From positions 1-63,417 of the forward strand of contig NZ_SJDL01000031.1 in assembly GCF_004327985.1 (NCBI RefSeq): a stretch of 63,417 nucleotides of DNA, read 5' to 3'. The position numbers were made by a program, and so were the translations under genes. This stretch comes from Marinobacter halodurans (GTDB taxonomy: Bacteria; Pseudomonadota; Gammaproteobacteria; Pseudomonadales; Oleiphilaceae). Of the stretch, positions 57,936 through 63,417 are shown one piece after another; the first letter of the stretch is position 1; the number at the start of each line of letters is the position of its first letter. The notes under the pieces were generated by a model, which was not told the origin of the DNA, did not search any database, and worked only from the letters and a program-made list of their open reading frames with translations.

Positions 57936-58247
57936 ATGGCTGACGATGTCCGCACAAAAACCACCATCGTTGCGGCACTCAAGCATCAAATCACGGCGCT
58001 CCAGAAGCTCGTGGACGACCTCGAGCACTCCACCACGCCGGATCTCCGGGAACTCCGGCACCTGCCGGATCTGCTCCGGGAGCGGCGCGAGCGGCTCAAG
58101 CTGAGCCCGGTGGAGACGGCTGAGCTGGCCGGTCTGTCCCCCAACACCTATCGGGCCCTGGAGCGGGCCGGTGGCAACCCGCGACTCGATACCCTGGAAA
58201 GCGTGGGGCAGGTGCTGAACTTCAAGCTCTGGATCGAGATGGTATGA
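57936..58247 (+). CDS. hipB: HipB-like antitoxin, DNA-binding
   Basis: The 103-residue protein has an N-terminal helix with a coiled-coil-like stretch (ALKHQITALQKLVDDLE) and a C-terminal HTH (LSPVETAELAGLSPNTYRALERA) of the HipB/XRE type. It has GAAGAGGTG before the ATG. It overlaps hipS by four bases. In tripartite HipBST systems HipB binds DNA and assists HipS in restraining HipT. The longer N-terminal helical part than in E. coli HipB is noted. Confidence 0.85.
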   Translation: MADDVRTKTTIVAALKHQITALQKLVDDLEHSTTPDLRELRHLPDLLRERRERLKLSPVETAELAGLSPNTYRALERAGGNPRLDTLESVGQVLNFKLWIEMV

Positions 58248-58564
58248 GAGCCAACGTCTACCTCCATGGTGAGCTGGCCGGAACGCTGGAGCGACGGCCC
58301 GACGGCGACGTGATTTTCCAGTACGCCCCGGATTACCTGGCTCTGTCCCGCCCACCACTGAGCATGAGCCTGCCACTGCGGGAAGCGCCTTTTATCGCCA
58401 GGGGGCTGCCCGGCTATTTCAGCGGATTGGTGAGTGAAGGATGGCTCAAGCGCATGCAGTCCCAACAGCAGCACATTGATCCCGACGACCAGTTCGCCTT
58501 GCTGGTTCACAACGGCAGGGACCTGCCGGGAGCGGTTACCATTGAACTGTCAGATTTGTCTTAA
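58244..58564 (+). CDS. hipS: HipS-like antitoxin (detached HipA N-subdomain)
   Basis: The 106-residue protein reads as the N-terminal subdomain 1 of HipA (ANVYLHGELAGTLERRPDGDVIFQYAPDYLA, then PLSMSLPLRE and GYFSGLVSEG), here as a separate gene. In E. coli HipBST the corresponding HipS is the antitoxin. It overlaps hipB by four bases and hipT by 23. Confidence 0.88.
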   Translation: MRANVYLHGELAGTLERRPDGDVIFQYAPDYLALSRPPLSMSLPLREAPFIARGLPGYFSGLVSEGWLKRMQSQQQHIDPDDQFALLVHNGRDLPGAVTIELSDLS

Positions 58565-59489
58565 GGATTCGGGCGACAAGCCATATCACCCGGCCTGCCT
58601 GAAAACCCTCTTCGGGAGCGCGAGGGTCTCAACGAATCTTGCGGCGACACGGGGCGACCTGGTCCGCGAGATGCCCCGCAAGACCCAGGGCTTCTCCATC
58701 AGTGGCGTCCAGATCAAGGCCCAATTGAAGGTCGTTGATGAAAAACTGGAGCTGGTGGATCACGACGGCGACCTGATTCTCAAACCCAGCCCGGAATCCT
58801 TTGAATACGTCGCCGAAAACGAGCACCTGACCCTGACACTGATGCGCCAGGTGGGGTTCGAGGTGCCGCCCTGTGGCTTGATCGCATTACAGGATGGCCA
58901 CCACGTTTTCGTCATCCGCCGCTACGATCGCACCTCCGACGGCAAGCGCCATCAGGAGGACGCGATGCAGGCCCTCGGCATCCGCAACGACGCGTCCGAC
59001 TCCAAGTACGACTCAGCCAGTTACTCCGAAGTGCTGACGCTGACGCAAGAGCGCTGCGGTACGGCGATAGCCGCAAGATTGCTGGATCGCCTGGTCTTTT
59101 CCTACCTGGTCGGCAACGACGACCATCACCTCAAGAACATCAGCTTTGTCCTGGGCCAACCGATCGTCCTCGCGCCCGCCTACGACGTCCTCGCCGCCAG
59201 CCTTTACAATCAGGGCGGCCGGGTAATGGCGCTCAAATTCTTCCCGGACCGGGAACCGACCTACCACGCGGAAATGGGCAATGGCCATTACTCCGGATCG
59301 GATTTCGTTGAGTTAGCTTCGAGTGCGGGCCTCGGAGAGAAGGCTGCCGCCAGCCGTATTCGCCGGTTGGCCGGACGAGTGGAAAAGGCCGCGCCGGACT
59401 TGATTCGATCGAGTTACCTGCCGGACGAGATGAAGGCACGGTACCAGGCTCTGGTTGCGGAAAGGCTCCAGTTTATTGGGGTTATTTGA
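58542..59489 (+). CDS. hipT: HipT-like serine/threonine kinase toxin
   Basis: The protein has 315 residues from TTG 58542, which has GGGAGCGG nine bases before and gives an N-terminus MNCQICLKDSGDKPYHPACL with three cysteines, as seen in short HipA proteins. The Gly-rich loop contains FSISGVQIK with a SIS motif at residues 52-54, the autophosphorylated motif of HipT. The catalytic Asp194 is in GNDDHHLKN and the metal Asp215 in APAYDV. Known HipT phosphorylates the tryptophanyl-tRNA synthetase and stops growth. It lacks the N-subdomain supplied by HipS. Confidence 0.9.
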   Translation: MNCQICLKDSGDKPYHPACLKTLFGSARVSTNLAATRGDLVREMPRKTQGFSISGVQIKAQLKVVDEKLELVDHDGDLILKPSPESFEYVAENEHLTLTLMRQVGFEVPPCGLIALQDGHHVFVIRRYDRTSDGKRHQEDAMQALGIRNDASDSKYDSASYSEVLTLTQERCGTAIAARLLDRLVFSYLVGNDDHHLKNISFVLGQPIVLAPAYDVLAASLYNQGGRVMALKFFPDREPTYHAEMGNGHYSGSDFVELASSAGLGEKAAASRIRRLAGRVEKAAPDLIRSSYLPDEMKARYQALVAERLQFIGVI

Positions 59490-59532
59490 AAGAGGCACAG
59501 AAGGCAAGAAGTGCCGCAATTTGCTATGCGGC

Positions 59533-59736
59533 TCATTCATTTTCAGGCTTTTTTAGCAGGCGCACACCAATAACCAACGAAACCGTGCAAACCACGGCAA
59601 AAGTCATCATCAATGGCGCCCCAAAAATCCAGGTACGCCCGGCGATGTAGCCTACCGCAATTAAGTGGTGTGCAATGACAACAGCCACAGTGCCAAAGTA
59701 AATGACCGGTATCGCAATCAACAGCCAGGCAATCAC
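59533..59736 (-). CDS. Small two-helix membrane protein
   Basis: The 67-residue protein starts at GTG 59736 (a CTG two codons earlier is possible). It has two hydrophobic helices (IAWLLIAIPVIYFGTVAVVI and FAVVCTVSLVIGVRL). It converges on hipT, whose stop is 44 bases away. Unknown function; small membrane proteins beside toxin genes are often immunity or holin-like, but I cannot say here. Confidence 0.6.
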   Translation of the reverse strand: MIAWLLIAIPVIYFGTVAVVIAHHLIAVGYIAGRTWIFGAPLMMTFAVVCTVSLVIGVRLLKKPENE

Positions 59737-59845
59737 TTTCAGCCACTAAAATAAACCCGTCCCGGTTTTCCGTGAGCAGTTCCAATTGCAATTCACGGAT
59801 CACACGCAGCTAAGCCGCCTTGTGCATCCGGCTTGCTGGACATCG

Positions 59846-60517
59846 TTATTCGTTGACGATCTCGATGGGGCTGAACATCAATCCCCGCCACTTCATCCGA
59901 TCGACAATGTCTTTGACTCGCTGGGACACCAGCACGGGTCTCCCGGCGGAGCCGCCGCTTCCAAACCACTCGTTCATTCGGACAATGTCCGGCGCCGAGA
60001 CAAATGCTGATGCGGGCATTGTTATTTGACCGTCGTTTTCCTGTGGATAGTTGAACTTCACCGCACCGCAGAATGGCCCCCTCACCAACCTGCTGCTATT
60101 GGCGGTCAGGAATTTGACTGTGGCAGGGTCCTTCGGCATCTCACAGGTCTCCGTGTCTAATTGATCAGGTCGGAGCGCCGGCGGAAGAATAACGCTGACA
60201 CGCAGGTGATAGACGGTTTCCAGGGGTTCACCAGTGCTGTGTCGAACGGGGCGGGTGAACGCCACCCCTGTGACACCTTGCTCTTCAAATACGTGCTTCA
60301 CCGCATCTCGAACAAACACTTCATCGAAGACCCAATTCAGCCCCAGAAACTGACTGTGCTTCGCTTTTGGTTCAGACCGGAAGCGGAATGCATTTCGCAA
60401 CGCCTTTCCAATCCCGCACGTCGGACATCCGGCTGCCAGATCATAGGTCTCCTCAAGATACGTATCTTCAGGTTGTGGATACCCAAACTGACCTGTACTT
60501 ATGCGATACCAGTTCAT
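59846..60517 (-). CDS. CxxCG-containing protein, possible immunity protein
   Basis: The 223-residue protein starts at ATG 60517 and has AAGCPTCGIGKA, a CxxCG-type metal-binding-like motif near residue 30. The C-terminal GRPVLVSQRVKDIVDRM followed by SPIEIV resembles the end of the DUF1629/Imm11-type immunity proteins. It may come from a polymorphic toxin locus whose toxin is absent. It is downstream of the ankyrin gene on the same strand, with 57 bases between them. Confidence 0.6.
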   Translation of the reverse strand: MNWYRISTGQFGYPQPEDTYLEETYDLAAGCPTCGIGKALRNAFRFRSEPKAKHSQFLGLNWVFDEVFVRDAVKHVFEEQGVTGVAFTRPVRHSTGEPLETVYHLRVSVILPPALRPDQLDTETCEMPKDPATVKFLTANSSRLVRGPFCGAVKFNYPQENDGQITMPASAFVSAPDIVRMNEWFGSGGSAGRPVLVSQRVKDIVDRMKWRGLMFSPIEIVNE

Positions 60518-60574
60518 ACCGATGTCCGACGCCACGCGAAATGGCCGGTTTGGAGGCGCAGTCTGAACCTTTGG

Positions 60575-61013
60575 TCAGGCATCACGTGAGCCTGCCTGCT
60601 GAAAAACAAGATCAAGACCGTGCCCAATTGTGGTCGCCATATCCAACGGACTGCGACCATGTTTATTCCTGTGATCCGCTACGGCTCCATTCTCCAATAG
60701 AAGTACAACCACATTGTCGTTGCCTCGCGCATTCATGGTCGCGACCCACAGGGGGCCATTGCCATGACTGTCCACGAGATTCGGATTGGCTCCGGCACTT
60801 ACAAGAACTGTCGCCACCTTCGCTTGGCAAGACTGGGAGGCAAAGTGCAGGGGCGTCCATCCGTTGTCGTCCTGAGCATTGGGATTCAGGCCGGAATCAA
60901 GCAACTCCCGGACGATGTCGACACCCCCCCTGCGACGCGGCATAGTGCAACTCCGTACGACCGTACTCATCGACACCAGGTCGAGCTAGTCTCTTTGGCT
61001 GCTTGCCTGCCAT
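60575..61013 (-). pseudogene. Ankyrin-repeat protein gene with a frameshift in a run of seven G
   Basis: From ATG 61013, behind GGAGGAGGT, the frame reads MAGKQPKRLARPGVDEYGR then TELHYAASQGG. It then hits seven C on the plus strand (60924-60930; seven G in the gene). With six G it continues in the other frame as VDIVRELLDSGLNPNAQDDN with ankyrin repeats (GWTPLHFASQSCQAKVATVL, NGPLWVATMNARGND, HGRSPLDMA). The intact protein would be about 146 residues. Ankyrin proteins of this size next to toxin genes often serve as immunity proteins. Slippage in the G run may switch it on and off, or this is a sequencing error. Confidence 0.78.
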
Positions 61014-61024
61014 ACCTCCTCCTG

Positions 61025-61324
61025 ATGGCTCAATGTGACCCGGCCGGCTTTGAAACCTTGCGTGCGGACTTGATTGAAGACTGCATTCGTCACAGTTCGA
61101 AACGCAATCAACGCAGGCTGCGAGGCCTGCAGTTTGTGATCGAGGCCCGACGCCGCGTCGCCCGGAGTCCGATGGCGGCGGTACTGGAAATTCAAGCGAT
61201 GATGTACGAATCGCTGTTTGGCCTGCACCAAGCCCTGATGGGTGGATCTCGCACCGGAAACTCGCCGGCTCTGACACGGGCGCGCGTCCTGCCATTTCGT
61301 CGTCACCCGTCGCCCGGGGATTAA
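61025..61324 (+). pseudogene. DUF3135 gene lacking its first codons
   Basis: The 99-residue frame (LMAQCDPAGFETLRADLIED, then RGLQFVIEARRRVARSPMAAV and MMYESLFGL) matches the DUF3135 family. Normal family members begin about 15 residues earlier (a DFDxLxxLAxxDP region), and here the match begins at that point with an ATG at 61025. The truncation coincides with the start of the ankyrin gene on the other strand (61013), so the 5' end was probably replaced. It could still be translated from 61025. Confidence 0.6.
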
Positions 61325-61360
61325 TGGTTTAAGGCAACCATCTCCACGAGGTCAGGCACT

Positions 61361-61681
61361 TTACGTCCAACCAAACGGCTTGGGGTCCGTTTGCTCCCGA
61401 AATTCATCGGACAATTCTGCGAGCAAGGATTCATCAGCGAGGCCCCTGGCTCGAATAGCCGTGAGCTGCATTGGTGCTTTTGACCGGCTGTGATCATCAA
61501 ATACTAACGACATTTCCTTGTCGCGTTCTCGAACAAGCTTGTAGAGTCGTAGATAGCGATTGTGAACGTGCTCGTCGCTGTTGGAGATGATCTCGCCAAA
61601 CTCATCAAGAGCCTGAGTGCAGAACTGCTCAATGGCCCTTTGCTTGATGACCTTGAACTTTTTCCAATCTCTCTCTTTCAT
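61361..61681 (-). CDS. Conserved small protein of unknown function
   Basis: The 106-residue protein starts at ATG 61681 with AAGGGAAG before it. It is charged and helical (MKERDWKKFKVIKQRAIEQF, then NSDEHVHNRYLRLYKLVRER), with LADESLLAELSDEF near the end. Close relatives are scattered through marine gammaproteobacteria, often beside mobile elements, which I recall without being able to confirm. Function is unknown. Confidence 0.68.
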   Translation of the reverse strand: MKERDWKKFKVIKQRAIEQFCTQALDEFGEIISNSDEHVHNRYLRLYKLVRERDKEMSLVFDDHSRSKAPMQLTAIRARGLADESLLAELSDEFREQTDPKPFGWT

Positions 61682-61797
61682 GGACTTCCCTTGCGCTTGG
61701 TCAGCTTCACCCACTTTAGACTGATTGAGCCTTCTCCCCAGCCCAGCGGCGGACCGCTAAGCTGGAAGGCGACCAAGCTCTACAAGGGAGAAGACTC

Positions 61798-61869
61798 ATG
61801 AATTTCTACAATAGCACCCACCGTCATTACTGTGGAATCGATCTTCACGCGCGCAGCCTGTACGTCAGA
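61798..61869 (+). mobile_element. 5' fragment of an IS110-family transposase gene
   Basis: The frame from ATG 61798 reads MNFYNSTHRHYCGIDLHARSLYV, the start of IS110-family transposases, whose DEDD domain opens with CGIDLHA. After about 24 codons it diverges to unrelated sequence and never reaches the rest of the domain. GGGAGAAG lies eight bases upstream, as in IS110 copies. Only a fragment remains. Confidence 0.7.
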
Positions 61870-61934
61870 ATCAAAACCGCAAAACCCGCAAAACCGGGAC
61901 AGCGCAAAACCGGAACAGAACTATTTTTAGCACT

Positions 61935-61952
61935 GTGTAGTGGTCAACTAAT
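61935..61952. mobile_element. IS-end-like sequence next to the right repeat arm
   Basis: TGTAGTGGTCAACTAAT resembles the terminal inverted repeat of IS3-type elements, which often begins TGTAGTGGTCAACT. Exactly after it, the homology with the left module copy begins (CCCGGACCGT against the plus-strand left copy's complement). No transposase gene of this family is present in the window. Confidence 0.45.
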
Positions 61953-61982
61953 CCCGGACCGTACTCAGAATATTGAGTGCGG

Positions 61983-63212
61983 TCAGTCCCACCCGGGCAC
62001 CCAGATCCGTTTTAGGGTCTGTTTCTCTCCATCAAAGTGATACACGCTGATGCCGCCGTCGTCGTTGTGACCAATCACCAGCACCCCGGCCTGGGGCGAG
62101 GTGGCAATGGCAGTATTGCGCGAGTAATGGGAGCCGTAAGTCACGAGCTCTGGGGATTCTCCGAGATCGAAATAGGCTTGGGGCCAGGGATTGCCGGTCT
62201 TGAACAGCGCGGCGATGTGGCTGTTGTTGCCGAACCGCAGGAAGTAGTCGCTGTGGTCGATAAAGGCGTTGGCGAGGGTGATGTCCCGCACTCCGGCCAT
62301 GGGTTCGATTAAGCCAGAGTCATCCCAGTTGCGCGGATCGCCCAGCTCGTAAGGCGTATCGTCCAGATAGATGCCGAGAGCATAGCTAGAAAAACGATGG
62401 CGCTCTTCAGGCTTTTGGGTATTCCAATAATAGGCTTTGCCGGCTTCATCAGCACCAACGACCCATTGCCCATCGGGGCTGAGGGTGGCGTGAGTCTTTG
62501 CGTCGAAGCCATTAAATTTGGCCACAGGTTTCAAAGAGCGTTTGCTCCAGAGTACAACGCCCTTGTACTCCGAAAATAAAGGATGCTCCTTCTCTGGGCG
62601 AACCGGTGGGTGCTCAGCATCAATGGGGCCCCGGCCTCCCGGTCCGGCGCCTGCGGTCAGGAAGTTGTTGCTATCCGATAGGGTAAGGTTGAGGAGCTTG
62701 TGGCTGCCGAGGAAGCTGGGACTATCGCTATCCCGAAGTACGGGAGTTCGTTTCCCCCCCCGCCCTGCGAAAAGATACCAGTCCTGATTGGCGGACAGAT
62801 ATAGAGCCCTGTTGCGAGTCATCGCGTGACCATAGGTCGGGAAATGGTGAAAGCTTTCGAGCTCCTTGCCGTCGATTGTCTCGACGTGGACCACATTGTC
62901 CAAATCCTGCCAGAGGACCTGGTGGCTGTCCTGAACAAAGGCGGCGCTGTAGATGTTGGCGTTATCATGGAGCTGTCGATATTCGTGAGTCTGCAGGTTC
63001 CACAGTACCAGGGCATTGTCGCGATGGGACGTAAGGGCGTATTGGCCATCGCGGGAGACATCCGCAGCCATTACCGGTCCAAAGTCACAACACCCGATGC
63101 CGGCCCGAGGAAGCGCTGAACAGCCGGTGGTGAGAGCTATTGCCAGAGCCAAGAACGTAATGCCGAAAATCCACTTGGTGAATCGATCAGTAACTCCCAA
63201 AGTGACCTCCAT
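61983..63212 (-). CDS. Beta-propeller-like (WD40-type) lipoprotein, right copy
   Basis: The 409-residue protein is the paralogue of the gene at 234-1538. A normal signal peptide with lipobox LTTGC places the lipidated Cys at residue 31. Blade repeats DGQYALTSHRDNALVLWNL and LSPDGQWVVGADEAGKAYYW follow. The first 26 bases overlap the end of the upstream partial gene, as in the left copy. The copies differ mainly in the middle (about residues 115-215), where loops vary, and share nearly all of the last 70 residues. Variable middle with constant end is what one expects if the middle binds a changing partner. Confidence 0.88.
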   Translation of the reverse strand: MEVTLGVTDRFTKWIFGITFLALAIALTTGCSALPRAGIGCCDFGPVMAADVSRDGQYALTSHRDNALVLWNLQTHEYRQLHDNANIYSAAFVQDSHQVLWQDLDNVVHVETIDGKELESFHHFPTYGHAMTRNRALYLSANQDWYLFAGRGGKRTPVLRDSDSPSFLGSHKLLNLTLSDSNNFLTAGAGPGGRGPIDAEHPPVRPEKEHPLFSEYKGVVLWSKRSLKPVAKFNGFDAKTHATLSPDGQWVVGADEAGKAYYWNTQKPEERHRFSSYALGIYLDDTPYELGDPRNWDDSGLIEPMAGVRDITLANAFIDHSDYFLRFGNNSHIAALFKTGNPWPQAYFDLGESPELVTYGSHYSRNTAIATSPQAGVLVIGHNDDGGISVYHFDGEKQTLKRIWVPGWD

Positions 63213-63417
63213 CTATCGTGATGTAGCGCATAATGGTGTCTCGGTAGGACTTCTCAAACACTTCCTCGCTCGGAATATGCATCCCGGAATGGCTGAAGAG
63301 CCAGTCAGTTTGGTCTACGGGAATGAGTTTTTGTGATAGGTACATTTCGTAGATAAACGGGTCGAAGTTCTTTTTGTTTTTAGGTTCGATTAGAACATTC
63401 ACGCCGTCATACCCCAA
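63187..63417 (-). CDS. C-terminal part of an unidentified protein (right module copy)
   Basis: The frame is open from the window edge, so only about 76 C-terminal residues are seen, beginning LGYDGVNVLIEPKNK. DWLFSHSGMHIPSEEVF is identical to the left copy. The end differs (RYITIDGGHFGSY against the left ERLLNNSSFGRYCK). It overlaps the lipoprotein gene by 26 bases. I do not recognise the family. Confidence 0.75.
   Translation of the reverse strand: MGYDGVNVLIEPKNKKNFDPFIYEMYLSQKLIPVDQTDWLFSHSGMHIPSEEVFEKSYRDTIMRYITIDGGHFGSY

Larger units (their letters stand above)
61953..63417. repeat. Right arm of the large inverted repeat
   Basis: Reverse complement of the left arm (1-1574), with the same two genes in the same order and about 30 bases past the lipoprotein stop. 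It is near-identical to the left arm over 62035-62220. The homology begins immediately after the IS-end-like sequence at 61952. It runs off the window end, so its full length is unknown. Confidence 0.85.

Noticed and set aside
61798-62040. An 80-residue open frame beginning MNFYNSTHRHYCGIDLHAR
   Set aside because: Only the first 24 codons match IS110 transposase; the rest is unrelated and overlaps the lipoprotein gene's 3' end, so it is a fragment and not a gene.

Overview
This window looks like chromosomal DNA of a marine or halophilic gammaproteobacterium of the Marinobacter/Halomonas type. That is my inference from high G+C coding sequence, a cytochrome bo3 operon, PilU, a RegBA-type two-component system, Kup, and an alpha-glucosidase whose active-site spacing matches Halomonas GH13 enzymes. 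I see no rRNA, tRNA or CRISPR array.

Most of the interior is ordinary chromosome. From left to right: a MarR/HlyD/DUF2955 efflux set (1.6-4.3 kb); housekeeping and hypothetical genes including DUF2058, DCC, IF-2B-like, DUF4336 and a diguanylate cyclase (4.5-10.3 kb); a frameshifted AraC regulator opposite an SLC13 permease; an NlpC/P60 lipoprotein, an SDR enzyme and a second diguanylate cyclase (10.3-15.1 kb); a complete alpha-glucoside/trehalose-type uptake locus (LacI, ATPase, GH13, two permeases, binding protein, porin) with three copies of a 14-bp palindrome upstream of its transcription units (15.2-24.1 kb); an alcohol dehydrogenase and a GNAT-nitrilase fusion; cyoABCDE (28.5-33.3 kb); PilU; a MarR/siderophore-interacting protein pair with twin operators; two divergent phosphoribosyltransferase paralogues; a MarR/hydrolase pair; a RegB/RegA-like pair; small enzymes; Kup; Nudix; a chemoreceptor; an MFS/LysR divergent pair; and GhrA/LysR.

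The right end (57.8-63.4 kb) is accessory DNA. It holds a tripartite hipBST toxin-antitoxin locus, a small membrane protein, a CxxCG protein, an ankyrin gene broken in a run of seven G, an N-terminally shortened DUF3135 gene, a short IS110 transposase fragment and an IS-end-like sequence.

The most striking architecture is that the window is bracketed by two copies, in opposite orientation, of one two-gene module: the C-terminus of an unidentified protein overlapping a beta-propeller-like lipoprotein gene. The left copy reads inward on the plus strand (1-1538) and the right copy reads inward on the minus strand (63417-61983). The copies are diverged overall but almost identical over about 186 bp at the 3' end of the lipoprotein gene, which suggests gene conversion. 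They form an inverted repeat about 60 kb apart. Two gene stubs in the interior (the start of a thioredoxin and the start of a chemoreceptor) record other deletions. My working idea, which is inference only, is that the terminal modules and the orphan small genes beside the right copy are toxin/immunity-type genes shuffled by recombination.
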